Assembly: GCF_018614915.1 (NCBI RefSeq)
Contig: NZ_JAGGNU010000040.1
Coordinates: forward strand, 86,684-150,683
Reading direction: 5' to 3'
DNA: 64,000 bases
Origin: Variovorax paradoxus
GTDB taxonomy: Bacteria > Pseudomonadota > Gammaproteobacteria > Burkholderiales > Burkholderiaceae_C
Under the pieces are notes generated by a model. It did not search any database and was not told where the DNA came from. It saw only the letters and a program-made list of their open reading frames with translations. A program made the translations under genes and the position numbers. This document shows, in pieces, positions 42,335 through 51,556 of the stretch (within the stretch, counting starts at the first letter, position 1; the number at the start of each line of letters is the position of its first letter).

Positions 42335-43207
42335 TTGCGCATTGCCACCTTTCACTATCAAGGCCGGCGTCAGGTCGGCGTCGTCTCGGAAGACGGGGCG
42401 ACCCTTCGCCCGCTCGAACTCGGCGATGCCCGGGCGCAGCGCGGCGTGCTGTCCCTGATCGAAGATCGCGCCTCCGGTACCGCCTGGCCGGCGCCGACCG
42501 GCGCCTCGGTCGCCCTCGGCGATGTGAGGCTGGAAGCCCCGCTGCCGCTGCCGCGCCGCAATATCTTCTGCGTCGGGCGCAACTACCACGCGCATGCCAA
42601 GGAGCTGTCCAGCTCCGTGTTCAAGAACAACACGGCCAAGGCCGATGCCTGGCCGATCGTGTTCACCAAGGTGCCCGAATGCGTGATCGGGCCCGAGGAC
42701 GAGGTGCGGCTGCCGGGCGAGTCGGTGTCGTCGCAGATCGACTACGAGGCCGAACTGGCCGTGGTCATCGGCACGGGCGGCCGAAACATCGCGCGCAGTG
42801 AAGCGCTGTCGCACGTGTTCGGCTACACCATCGTCAACGACGTCACGGCGCGCGACGTGCAGATGCGCCACCAGCAGTGGGACCTGGGCAAATCCTTCGA
42901 CACCTTCTGCCCGATGGGCCCCTGGATCGTGACCGCCGACGCGCTCGACGGCACGCGGACGCGCGTGCGCTGCTGGGTCAACGGCGAGCTGCGCCAGGAC
43001 GGGCAGACCACCGACTTCATCTTCGACATCCCGTCGCTGATCGAAGCCTGTTCGCGCGGCATCACTCTGTATCCGGGCGACGTGATCGCCACCGGCACGC
43101 CGGCCGGGGTCGGCATGGGCATGTCGCCGCCGCAGTACCTGCGGGCGGGCGACACCGTCCGCATCGAGATCGACGGGCTCGGCACGCTGGAAAACCGCTT
43201 CGTCTGA
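42335..43207 (+). CDS. Fumarylacetoacetate hydrolase-family protein
   Basis: A 290-residue FAH-fold enzyme that cleaves a C-C bond next to a keto group. Signature stretches are CVGRNYHAHAKE, the metal-binding DYEAELAVVIG acids, NDVTARDVQ and TGTPAGVGMG. It is closest in style to acylpyruvases and ureidoglycolate-lyase-like proteins; the substrate cannot be fixed. It starts at TTG 42335 with AAAGGAG at 42322-42328. It is followed by a Bug receptor, suggesting uptake of an organic acid cleaved by this enzyme or a partner. Confidence 0.88.
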   Translation: MRIATFHYQGRRQVGVVSEDGATLRPLELGDARAQRGVLSLIEDRASGTAWPAPTGASVALGDVRLEAPLPLPRRNIFCVGRNYHAHAKELSSSVFKNNTAKADAWPIVFTKVPECVIGPEDEVRLPGESVSSQIDYEAELAVVIGTGGRNIARSEALSHVFGYTIVNDVTARDVQMRHQQWDLGKSFDTFCPMGPWIVTADALDGTRTRVRCWVNGELRQDGQTTDFIFDIPSLIEACSRGITLYPGDVIATGTPAGVGMGMSPPQYLRAGDTVRIEIDGLGTLENRFV

Positions 43208-43236
43208 AAACATTCCATAACAAACGGAGACAAACC

Positions 43237-44220
43237 ATGCATGCCCATCCACGCGCGCTGCTGCACGCAGCGCTCATCATCGCGACCGCCTGCTGCACCA
43301 CGGCAGCGGTCGCGCAGCCGGCCTGGCCCGAGAAGCCGATCACGATGATCGTGCCCTTCCCTCCGGGCGGCGTTGCGGACACGGTCGCACGGCCCGTCGC
43401 CGAGGCTTTGTCGCGCGAACTGAAACAATCCGTCATCGTCGAGAACAAGGCCGGCGCGGGCGGCGCGGTGGGAATCGGCTTCGCAGCGCGTGCGCCGGCC
43501 GACGGCTACACCGTGCTGCTGAGCTTGTCGTCGATCTCCATCCTGCCGGAGGCCGATGCCATCCTCGAGCGCAAGCCGGCCTACCAGACCAGCCAGTTCA
43601 AGCCGATCGCGCGCTTCACGGCCGATCCGACGGTCCTGGTGGTGCGCGCGGACGCGCCATGGAAGACCCTGGCGGAGTTCGTCGCCGACGCGCGCAAGAA
43701 GCCCGGCGCTTACAACTACGGCAGTTCCGGCAACTACGGCACCATGCACGTGCCGATGGAGATGCTGAAGAACGCGGCCGGCTTTCGGATGACGCACATT
43801 CCCTACACCGGCGCGGGCCCCGCCGTGGTCGCGCTGCTCGCCGGGCAGGTCGACGCGATCGCGAGCGGGCCGTCGACCGTGGTCCAGCAGATCAAGGCCG
43901 GCAAGCTGCGCGCGCTTGCGCACTGGGGCGAGCGGCCGCTGGCTGCGCTGCCCGAGGTGCCGAGCCTCGAGCAGTCGGGGTTCAAGGTCAGGTTCGCGCA
44001 GTGGTCGGGACTTTTCGTTCCCGCCGCAACGCCGGACGAGATCGTGAAGAGGCTGCGCGCCGCTTCGGCGCGGGCCGCCGCGGACCCCTCGGTGGTGCAG
44101 GTCATCGAGAAGGCGGGCAGTCCGATTGCCTACCTGGACGCACCCGAGTTCCAGTCGTACTGGAACGCCGATGCCGGCATGATGACCGAGGCCGTCCGGA
44201 AGATCGGCAAAGTCGAGTAG
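43237..44220 (+). CDS. Bug-family (TctC) solute receptor
   Basis: A 327-residue periplasmic receptor with a signal peptide ending near AAVAQP and the Bug core KPITMIVPFPPGGVADTVAR, then IPYTGAGPAVVALLAGQVDA. There are no membrane partners nearby. It pairs with the FAH-family enzyme under the GntR regulator. ACGGAGA upstream acts as the ribosome binding site. Confidence 0.9.
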   Translation: MHAHPRALLHAALIIATACCTTAAVAQPAWPEKPITMIVPFPPGGVADTVARPVAEALSRELKQSVIVENKAGAGGAVGIGFAARAPADGYTVLLSLSSISILPEADAILERKPAYQTSQFKPIARFTADPTVLVVRADAPWKTLAEFVADARKKPGAYNYGSSGNYGTMHVPMEMLKNAAGFRMTHIPYTGAGPAVVALLAGQVDAIASGPSTVVQQIKAGKLRALAHWGERPLAALPEVPSLEQSGFKVRFAQWSGLFVPAATPDEIVKRLRAASARAAADPSVVQVIEKAGSPIAYLDAPEFQSYWNADAGMMTEAVRKIGKVE

Positions 44221-44627
44221 CGGCGCTGCCGATTTGCTCGCGCTCGTTCGAGCAACCGGCCTACTACCGATGCACGGAGGGCACGCGTAGCCTATAACGC
44301 AAGACGAGGCGTTGTACCCCAACTGCTGCTTCGAGGCATATGAAAAGAACTGTGTGCGCCATCAACGACGAGCTGCCCTGTCACACATTTTTCGATCGTT
44401 GTGGCTATTGCTTCCGGTTTGGGGTTGGAACTTTTAAACAACGCGCCAATTCTTATTTGAAAAGCAATTTGCTGGACGCGCTCTTTGTTCTATGCTTTGA
44501 CCGAAGTTCCTGCTTGAGGAGTTAATCCGAAGCGTGCACACAACACCTGGCACCATTCCTGCGAACGATGCGACGTGTGCAGCACGGAGACTCCGGGCAG
44601 CGCCCCGCTGACTCGATGGAGGTGTCT
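44221..44627. other. Intergenic region upstream of prkA, AT-richer than its surroundings
   Basis: A 407-bp gap. It begins with a hairpin (TTGCTCG 44234-44240, CGAGCAA 44249-44255) that may end the Bug transcript but lacks a T-run. From about 44290 to 44530 the base composition is clearly less GC-rich than the neighbours. A 61-codon open frame at 44340-44525 has atypical composition and no recognisable domain; I do not call it a gene. A sigma-54 promoter lies at 44548-44562. Nothing else was recognised. Confidence 0.6.
44548..44562 (+). promoter_or_regulatory. Sigma-54 promoter of the prkA operon
   Basis: TGGCACCATTCCTGC has the -24 GG at 44549-44550 and the -12 GC at 44561-44562, separated by 10 nt. 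Transcription would start near 44574, 54 nt before prkA. The E. coli yeaGH operon is also RpoN dependent, which supports the call. Confidence 0.7.
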
Positions 44628-46550
44628 ATGGATGTCATCAGTAACTTCGCCGCCCGCTACGAGCGGACACGCGAAGAGGTCTTGTCCCTGCAGGAATACC
44701 TGGAGATCTGCAAACGCGAGCCCACGGCGTACGCTACGGCCGCCGAGCGCATGCTCCAGGCGATCGGGGAACCCGAGCTCGTCGACACGCGCAACGATCC
44801 GCGCCTGTCGCGCATTTTCGCCAACAAGGTCATCAAGATCTACCCGGCCTTTCGGGAGTTCTATGGCATGGAAGATGCAATCGAGCAGGTGGTCTCGTAC
44901 TTCCGGCACGCCGCTCAAGGCCTGGAAGAGAAGAAACAGATCCTTTACCTGCTCGGCCCCGTCGGCGGCGGCAAGAGCTCGATCGCGGAGCGTTTGAAGC
45001 AACTGATGGAGCAGGTGCCCTTCTATTCGATCAAGGGATCGCCGGTCAACGAGTCGCCGCTCGGCCTCTTCGACGCCACGGAAGACGGCGAGATCCTCGA
45101 GAAGGAGTACGGCATTCCGCGCCGCTACCTGCAGCGCATCCTCTCGCCCTGGGCCGTGAAGCGGCTCGAGGAGTACGGCGGCGACATCCGGCAGTTCCAG
45201 ATCGTCAAGCGCTACCCCTCGGTGCTCAGGCAGATCGCCGTGGCCAAGACCGAGCCGGGCGACGAGAACAACCAGGACATCTCCTCGCTGGTCGGCAAGA
45301 TCGACATCCGCAAGCTCGAGACCTTTGCGCAGGACGATCCCGACGCCTACGCCTACTCCGGTGGCCTCTGCCTGGCCAACCAGGGCCTGCTGGAATTCGT
45401 CGAGATGTTCAAGGCGCCGATCAAGGTGCTGCACCCGCTGCTCACGGCCACGCAGGAAGGCAACTTCAAGGGCACCGAGGGCTTCGGCGCCATCCCCTTC
45501 GACGGCATCGTGCTCGCCCACAGCAACGAAAGCGAGTGGAAGGCCTTCCGCAACAACAAGAACAACGAGGCCTTCCTCGACCGCATCTACATCGTCAAGG
45601 TGCCCTACTGCCTGCGGGTTTCCGAAGAGATCAAGATCTACGAGAAGCTGGTGCGCAACTCCTCGCTGTCGCTGGCGCCCTGCGCGCCCGGCACGCTGCG
45701 CATGATGGCCCAGTTCTCGGAGCTGACGCGGCTCAAGGAACCCGAGAACTCCAGCATCTTCAGCAAGATGCAGGTCTACGACGGCGACAACCTCAAGGAC
45801 ACCGACCCCAAGGCCAAGTCGATCCAGGAGTACCGCGACTACGCCGGCGTCGACGAGGGCATGAGCGGCGTCTCGACACGCTTCGCGTTCAAGATCATCT
45901 CCAAGGTCTTCAACTTCGACAGCAGCGAGATCGCCGCCAATCCGGTGCACCTCATGTACGTGCTCGAACAGCAGATCGAACGCGAGCAGTTCGCGCCCGA
46001 GACCGAGCAGAAGTACCTCTCCTTCATCAAGGAGCTGATGGCGCCGCGCTATGCGGAGTTCATCGGCAAGGAGATCCAGACCGCCTACCTGGAGAGCTAT
46101 TCCGAGTACGGCCAGAACATCTTCGACCGCTACGTGACCTACGCCGACTACTGGATCCAGGACCAGGAGTACCGCGACCAGGACACCGGCGAAGTCTTCG
46201 ACCGCGGCTCGCTCAACGCCGAGCTCGAGAAGATCGAAAAGCCCGCGGGCATCAGCAACCCGAAGGACTTCCGCAACGAGATCGTCAACTTCGTGCTGCG
46301 CGCACGCGCCGGCAACGCAGGCAAGAACCCGCTGTGGACCAGCTACGAAAAGCTGCGCACGGTGATCGAGAAGAAGATGTTCTCCAACACCGAAGAGCTT
46401 CTTCCGGTCATCAGCTTCAATGCCAAGAGCAGTGCCGACGAGCTGAAGAAGCACGAGGATTTCGTCAATCGCATGGTGCAGAAGGGCTACACCGCCAAGC
46501 AGGTGCGCCTGTTGTGCGAGTGGTATCTGCGCGTTCGCAAGAGCTCATGA
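44628..46550 (+). CDS. prkA: PrkA-family serine protein kinase (YeaG)
   Basis: A 640-residue protein with an AAA-like N-terminal domain, Walker A LLGPVGGGKSS at about residues 109-119, and a C-terminal kinase-like region. E. coli YeaG functions in adaptation to nitrogen starvation. GGAGGTG at 44618-44624 supports ATG 44628 over an in-frame upstream ATG. It forms an operon with yeaH and spoVR, a conserved triplet. Confidence 0.95.
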   Translation: MDVISNFAARYERTREEVLSLQEYLEICKREPTAYATAAERMLQAIGEPELVDTRNDPRLSRIFANKVIKIYPAFREFYGMEDAIEQVVSYFRHAAQGLEEKKQILYLLGPVGGGKSSIAERLKQLMEQVPFYSIKGSPVNESPLGLFDATEDGEILEKEYGIPRRYLQRILSPWAVKRLEEYGGDIRQFQIVKRYPSVLRQIAVAKTEPGDENNQDISSLVGKIDIRKLETFAQDDPDAYAYSGGLCLANQGLLEFVEMFKAPIKVLHPLLTATQEGNFKGTEGFGAIPFDGIVLAHSNESEWKAFRNNKNNEAFLDRIYIVKVPYCLRVSEEIKIYEKLVRNSSLSLAPCAPGTLRMMAQFSELTRLKEPENSSIFSKMQVYDGDNLKDTDPKAKSIQEYRDYAGVDEGMSGVSTRFAFKIISKVFNFDSSEIAANPVHLMYVLEQQIEREQFAPETEQKYLSFIKELMAPRYAEFIGKEIQTAYLESYSEYGQNIFDRYVTYADYWIQDQEYRDQDTGEVFDRGSLNAELEKIEKPAGISNPKDFRNEIVNFVLRARAGNAGKNPLWTSYEKLRTVIEKKMFSNTEELLPVISFNAKSSADELKKHEDFVNRMVQKGYTAKQVRLLCEWYLRVRKSS

Positions 46551-46572
46551 TGAGCTGAAAGGAGTTCCTGCC

Positions 46573-47862
46573 GTGGCCATGCTGCAGCAGATCATCGACC
46601 GCCGTCTGTCGGGAAAGAACAAGTCCATCGGCAACCGCGAGCGTTTCCTGCGGCGTTATCGCGAGCAGATCGGCGAGGCGGTGCGGCGCGCCGTGAGCGG
46701 CCGCAGCATCCGCGATCTCGAGCAAGGCGAAGACATCACGCTGCCCAAGCGCGACGTCTCCGAACCGGTGTTCGGCCACGGCCAGGGCGGCGACCGCGAG
46801 TACGTGCATCCGGGCAACCGGGAGTACGTCAAGGGCGACCGCATCGAGCGGCCGCAGCAGGGCGGCGGCGCCGGCAGCGGCTCGCAGGCCGGCGACGGCG
46901 AAGGTGGAGAGGACGACTTCGTCTTTCGCCTCACCAAGGAAGAATTCATGCGGGTCTTCTTCGAAGACCTCGCCCTGCCCCACCTGATCCGAACCCAGCT
47001 CGCCGAAGTGCCGGAATGGAAGAGCCATCGCGCCGGCTTCACCAGCGACGGCATGCCCACCAACCTGCACGTCGTGCGCTCGATGCGCGGCGCGCTGGCG
47101 CGGCGCATCGCGCTCGGCGGCGAGTCGCGCCGCGAGATCCGCGAGCTCGAGGCCCACCTGCTGCACCTCCAGCGCAGCCCGCGCGTGGCCGATGCGATGG
47201 TGCAGCGCGAGATTCGCGAAACCGAAGCCCTGCTCGAGGAGCTCCGCGCCAAGGCCAAGCACATACCCTATCTGGACCCGATCGACCTGCGCTACCGCAA
47301 CCGCGTGAGGGTGCCGGTGCCCTCGGCCAAGGCGGTGATGTTCTGCCTGATGGACGTCTCGGGCTCGATGGACGAGGCGCGCAAGGACATGTCGAAGCGC
47401 TTCTTCATGCTGCTGTACCTGTTCCTGACAAGGCACTACGAAAAGATCGAACTGGTCTTCATCCGCCACCACACCCAGGCCAGCGAGGTCAGCGAAGAGG
47501 AGTTCTTCCACGCCACCGAAACCGGCGGGACGGTGGTCTCCAGCGCCCTGACGCTGATGCACGAGATCATCCGCGCGCGGTTCCCGAGCAGCGAATGGAA
47601 CATCTACGGCGCCCAGGCCAGCGATGGCGACAACTGGCACCAGGACAGTGGCCGCTGCCGCGAGCTGCTGACCGACCATCTGCTGCCGCTGGTGCGCTAC
47701 TACGCCTACGTGCAGGTGGCCGACGCCGAGCAGAACATGTGGGAGGAGTACAGCCAGCTGGTCGAAACTCACAAGAATTTCGCCATGCGCAAGGTGGCCG
47801 ACGCACAGGACATCTATCCCGTGTTCCGCGACCTGTTCAAGAAAGAGGGAGCGCCCGCGTGA
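46573..47862 (+). CDS. yeaH: YeaH/YhbH family protein (DUF444)
   Basis: A 429-residue protein, close in length to E. coli YeaH. A charged N-terminus with a Gly-rich linker (GGGAGSGSQAGDGEGG) is followed by a von Willebrand A-like domain with a MIDAS-type DVSGSMDE motif. It starts at GTG 46573 with GGAG at 46561-46564. It works with PrkA and SpoVR in a stress response of unknown chemistry. Confidence 0.93.
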   Translation: MAMLQQIIDRRLSGKNKSIGNRERFLRRYREQIGEAVRRAVSGRSIRDLEQGEDITLPKRDVSEPVFGHGQGGDREYVHPGNREYVKGDRIERPQQGGGAGSGSQAGDGEGGEDDFVFRLTKEEFMRVFFEDLALPHLIRTQLAEVPEWKSHRAGFTSDGMPTNLHVVRSMRGALARRIALGGESRREIRELEAHLLHLQRSPRVADAMVQREIRETEALLEELRAKAKHIPYLDPIDLRYRNRVRVPVPSAKAVMFCLMDVSGSMDEARKDMSKRFFMLLYLFLTRHYEKIELVFIRHHTQASEVSEEEFFHATETGGTVVSSALTLMHEIIRARFPSSEWNIYGAQASDGDNWHQDSGRCRELLTDHLLPLVRYYAYVQVADAEQNMWEEYSQLVETHKNFAMRKVADAQDIYPVFRDLFKKEGAPA

Positions 47863-49376
47863 ACGCCAGGAAACGAGAACCCCTGCCCAGCCCTTCGGAC
47901 TGGACTTTCGAGCTGATCGAGCGCTACCACGGCGAAATCGCCCGCGTGGCGCGCGGCTACAAGCTCGACACCTACGCCAACCAGCTCGAGATCATCACGG
48001 CCGAGCAGATGATGGACGCCTACGCCTCGGTGGGCATGCCGGTCATCTACCGCCACTGGTCCTACGGCAAGCAGTTCATCGCCACCGAGAAGAACTACCG
48101 CCGCGGCCACATGGGCCTGGCCTACGAGATCGTCATCAATTCCGACCCCTGCATCGCCTACCTGATGGAAGAGAACACCATGGCGATGCAGGCCCTGGTG
48201 ATCGCCCATGCTGCCTACGGCCACAACAGCTTCTTCAAGGGCAACTACCTCTTCAAGATGTGGACGGACGCCTCCTCCATCATCGACTACCTGGTCTACG
48301 CCCGGAACTACATCAGCGAATGCGAGGAACGCCACGGGGTGGCGGCCGTCGAAGACCTGCTGGACTCCTGCCACGCGCTGATGAACCACGGCGTCGACCG
48401 CTACCGCCGCCCGCAGAAACTGTCGCTGAACCAGGAACAGGTGCGCCGCGAGGAGCGCGAGCACCATCTCCAGCAGCAGGTCAACGACCTGTGGCGCACC
48501 CTGCCCCGCAAGAGCGGCCGCAGCGCCGACGACGAAGAGGCCGCCAAGCGCTTTCCGTCCGAGCCGCAGGAGAACCTGCTGTACTTCATCGAGAAAAATG
48601 CACCATTGCTGGACCCCTGGCAACGCGAAGTGGTGCGGGTCGTGCGCAAAATCGGGCAGTACTTCTATCCGCAGCGCCAGACGCAGGTCATGAACGAGGG
48701 CTGGGCCACCTTCTGGCACTACACCCTGCTCAATACGCTGTACGACGAAGGCCTCCTGGCCGACGGTTTCATGATGGAGTGGCTGCAGTCGCACACCAAC
48801 GTGGTGTTCCAGCCCCCGGTCGGCCACCGCGCCTACGGCGGCATCAATCCCTACGCGCTGGGTTTTGCGATGTACACCGACCTGCGGCGTATCTGCGAAA
48901 ACCCCACCGAGGAAGACAAGCGCTGGTTCCCCGACATGGCCGGCTCCCCGTGGCAGACCTCGCTGGACTATGCGATGCGCAATTTCAAGGACGAGAGCTT
49001 CGTCGGCCAGTTCCTTTCGCCCAAGCTGATGCGCGACTTCCGCTTCTTCGCGATCCGCGACAAGGAGGGCGACCCCGAACTCGAGGTGTCGGCCATCCAC
49101 GACGACAGCGGCTACCGCCAGCTGCGCGAATCGCTGTCGCGCCAGTACGACCTCAACCACCGCGAGCCGAACATCCAGGTCTGGAGCGTCAACCTGCGCG
49201 GCGACCGCGCGCTCACGCTGCGCCACACCCAGCACAACGACCGCCCGCTGCACGACGATGCACAGGAAGTGCTGAAGCACGTGGCCCGTCTTTGGGGCTT
49301 CGACGTGCACCTCGAGAGCGTGGACAGCCAGGGCCGGGTGAACCACCGCAAGGTGGCCGGGCCGCAAGCAACGTAG
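47859..49376 (+). CDS. ycgB: SpoVR family protein (YcgB)
   Basis: A 505-residue soluble protein matching YcgB/SpoVR over its length, with the conserved YRHWSYGKQF, HAAYGHNSFFKGNY and MNEGWATFWHYTL stretches rich in histidines and acids that suggest metal binding. It starts at GTG 47859, overlapping the yeaH stop (GTGA), and completes the prkA operon. Its biochemical role is unknown; in Bacillus the relative is needed for spore cortex formation. Confidence 0.94.
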   Translation: MNARKREPLPSPSDWTFELIERYHGEIARVARGYKLDTYANQLEIITAEQMMDAYASVGMPVIYRHWSYGKQFIATEKNYRRGHMGLAYEIVINSDPCIAYLMEENTMAMQALVIAHAAYGHNSFFKGNYLFKMWTDASSIIDYLVYARNYISECEERHGVAAVEDLLDSCHALMNHGVDRYRRPQKLSLNQEQVRREEREHHLQQQVNDLWRTLPRKSGRSADDEEAAKRFPSEPQENLLYFIEKNAPLLDPWQREVVRVVRKIGQYFYPQRQTQVMNEGWATFWHYTLLNTLYDEGLLADGFMMEWLQSHTNVVFQPPVGHRAYGGINPYALGFAMYTDLRRICENPTEEDKRWFPDMAGSPWQTSLDYAMRNFKDESFVGQFLSPKLMRDFRFFAIRDKEGDPELEVSAIHDDSGYRQLRESLSRQYDLNHREPNIQVWSVNLRGDRALTLRHTQHNDRPLHDDAQEVLKHVARLWGFDVHLESVDSQGRVNHRKVAGPQAT

Positions 49377-49392
49377 GGCCTGTGAACCGGCC

Positions 49393-50028
49393 CTAACGCG
49401 GCAGCCGGAGCTTCACGCGCGCCGCCAGCGCCAGTTCGCGCGCATGGCAATCCTCGACGTGGTCGTTGACCAGCCCCATGGCCTGCATGAAGGCATAGAC
49501 CGTCGTCGGGCCGACGAAGCTCCACCCCCTCTTCTTCAGATCCTTCGACATCGCCACCGATTCGGGCGAGGTGCTCATGGTTTTCAGGGCCGCCTGCGTG
49601 ATGCGGCTCGGCCGCGACGCCGGGTCGGGCTCGAAGCCCCACGCGTAGGCGGCCAGCGAGCCGAACTGCTCGCGCAGTTCCAGCACGCGCTGCGCATTGT
49701 TGATGGCCGACTCGATCTTGCCGCGGTGCCGCACGATGCCGGCATCGGCGAGCAGCCGCTCCACGTCCTTGGGGCCGAAGCGCGCGACGCGCTCGGCATC
49801 GAATTCGGCGAAGCCGCGCCGGAAGGCGTCGCGCTTGTTGAGAATGGTGAGCCAGCTCAGCCCGGCCTGGAAGCCTTCGAGGCACAGCTTCTCGAACAGA
49901 CGCCGGTCGTCCGTGACCGGAAAACCCCATTCGTTGTCGTGGTAGTGCTGGTAGGCCGACGTCGATTCGCACCAGCGGCAGCGCAATGCGCCGTCGGTGC
50001 CCGCGAACAGCCCGGGATGCGCTGCCAT
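49393..50028 (-). CDS. tag: DNA-3-methyladenine glycosylase I
   Basis: A 211-residue helix-hairpin-helix glycosylase that removes 3-methyladenine. Conserved YHDNEWGFPV and the zinc ligands are visible: the N-terminal cysteine in LRCRWCE and the C-terminal NDHVEDCHARE. The WLTILNKRDAFRRGFAEFD stretch is the usual active-site helix. It is convergent with ycgB and lies eight bases downstream of aroQ in the same direction. Confidence 0.94.
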   Translation of the reverse strand: MAAHPGLFAGTDGALRCRWCESTSAYQHYHDNEWGFPVTDDRRLFEKLCLEGFQAGLSWLTILNKRDAFRRGFAEFDAERVARFGPKDVERLLADAGIVRHRGKIESAINNAQRVLELREQFGSLAAYAWGFEPDPASRPSRITQAALKTMSTSPESVAMSKDLKKRGWSFVGPTTVYAFMQAMGLVNDHVEDCHARELALAARVKLRLPR

Positions 50029-50035
50029 CGCGCGG

Positions 50036-50491
50036 CTACGCCGCTTCGCTGACGCGCACCAGCGCTTCGATCGCGAGCGCATAGCCCTTGACGCCGAGGC
50101 CGACGATGATGCCGCGCGCCGCGGGCGAGATGTAGGAGTGGTGGCGGAACTCCTCGCGCGCATGCACGTTGGAGATGTGCAGCTCGACCAGCGGCACGCT
50201 CGCGCCCTTGATCGCATCGTGAAGTGCGATCGACGTGTGGGTGTAGGCACCCGGGTTCATCACCACCCCGAGCATGCGGCCGGCTGCGACCTCGCGGCCG
50301 GCTTCGTGAATCCAGTCGATCAGCTGGCCTTCGTGGTTCGATTGGCGGCACTCGATCTCGATGCCGAGCTTCGCACCTGCCTCGTGGCACATGCGCTCCA
50401 CGTCGGCCAGTGTTTCATGGCCGTACTGCGCAGGCTCGCGCGTTCCGAGCAGATTGAGATTGGGGCCATTGAGGACGAGGATCTTTTTCAT
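50036..50491 (-). CDS. aroQ: Type II 3-dehydroquinate dehydratase
   Basis: A 151-residue dodecamer-forming enzyme of the shikimate pathway. It has ILVLNGPNLNLLGTREPAQYG at the start with the active-site Arg and Tyr, then RQSNHEGQLIDWIH, NPGAYTHTS and ELHISNVHAREEFRHHS. The length is standard. It is divergent from the aldo/keto reductase gene and is followed by tag. Confidence 0.97.
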   Translation of the reverse strand: MKKILVLNGPNLNLLGTREPAQYGHETLADVERMCHEAGAKLGIEIECRQSNHEGQLIDWIHEAGREVAAGRMLGVVMNPGAYTHTSIALHDAIKGASVPLVELHISNVHAREEFRHHSYISPAARGIIVGLGVKGYALAIEALVRVSEAA

Positions 50492-50578
50492 GGCCCGTTT
50501 GTAGCAGGTGTTCATGAGGGTCGCCACGTATGCGACGATCAGATCGAGAAGGCCCCTGATGCGGAGAATCCTGGATCC

Positions 50579-51553
50579 ATGAACGACGAACTCTTCGAAC
50601 GCCTCGCCGGCCCGCTGCACCTGGGACTGGGCGGCGCGCCGCTGGGCAATCTCTACGCGCCGCTCGACGACGAGAGCGCCGAACAAACCGTCGAAGAAGC
50701 CTGGCGACAGGGCTTGCGCTACTTCGACACCGCGCCGCTCTACGGTCACGGCCTCAGCGAGCAGCGCCTGGGCCGCGTGCTTGGCCGGAAGCCTCGCGAC
50801 AGCTTCGTGCTGTCGACCAAGGTGGGCCGCCTGCTGCGCGCCGATCCGGCTGCGCCGCCCGTGCGCGACGGCTACGTGCAGGGCCTTCCGTTCGCGCCGC
50901 ACTTCGACTACGGCTTCGACGGCGCGATGCGATCGATCGAGGAAAGCCTGGAGCGCCTGGGCCTGGCGCGCATCGACATCGCCTTCATCCACGACATCGA
51001 CCGCCACACCCATGGCGAGCAGCAGCCCGCACGCTTCCGCGAGGCGATGGAGGGCGCCTACCGGGCGCTCGAGCGGCTGCGCACCGAAGGCGTGCTCGGC
51101 GCGATCGGCATCGGCGTCAATGAGTGGGAGGTGTGCCGCGACGCGCTCGCCGCCGGCGACTTCGACTGCATGATGCTGGCCGGCCGCTACACCCTGCTCG
51201 ACGCCTCGGCGGCGCGCGAGCTGGTGCCGATGTGCGTCGCAAAAAATGTCCGGCTCATCCTCGCCGGCGTTTTCAGCTCGGGCATTCTCGCGAGCGGACC
51301 GACGCCGGACGCGCGCGTCGACTACCGGCCTGCCACCGCCACCGAGCGAGAAAAGGTCCAGCGGATCGCGCAGATTTGCGCCCGCTTCGGCGTACCGCTC
51401 CCAGCCGCGGCACTGCAGTTCGCGCTGGCGTGCCCATGCGCAGCGGCCGTGGTCGTCGGTGCGCGCAGCGCCGACGAAATTGCGCAGGCGGTGGGGAGCA
51501 GCCGGGTGCCCATCCCAGCTGCGCTGTGGAAAGCGCTGGCCGAGGAAGCCTGA
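50579..51553 (+). CDS. Aldo/keto reductase, L-fucose/D-threo-aldose 1-dehydrogenase type
   Basis: A 324-residue AKR. Catalytic residues lie in YFDTAPLYGHGLSEQRLG (Asp, Tyr), VLSTKVGRLL (Lys) and the histidine in IAFIHDIDRH. The sequence resembles bacterial D-threo-aldose (L-fucose) 1-dehydrogenase and pyridoxal 4-dehydrogenase. A lactonase-type amidohydrolase follows after three bases, the normal pairing for oxidative L-fucose or related deoxysugar degradation, though the rest of that pathway is not in the window. Confidence 0.85.
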   Translation: MNDELFERLAGPLHLGLGGAPLGNLYAPLDDESAEQTVEEAWRQGLRYFDTAPLYGHGLSEQRLGRVLGRKPRDSFVLSTKVGRLLRADPAAPPVRDGYVQGLPFAPHFDYGFDGAMRSIEESLERLGLARIDIAFIHDIDRHTHGEQQPARFREAMEGAYRALERLRTEGVLGAIGIGVNEWEVCRDALAAGDFDCMMLAGRYTLLDASAARELVPMCVAKNVRLILAGVFSSGILASGPTPDARVDYRPATATEREKVQRIAQICARFGVPLPAAALQFALACPCAAAVVVGARSADEIAQAVGSSRVPIPAALWKALAEEA

Positions 51554-51556
51554 CTC

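Noticed and set aside
44340..44525. 61-codon plus-strand ORF in the low-GC leader of prkA
   Set aside because: No homology recognised; the GAGG upstream is only three bases from the ATG; codon use is unlike neighbours. Kept as part of the intergenic note.
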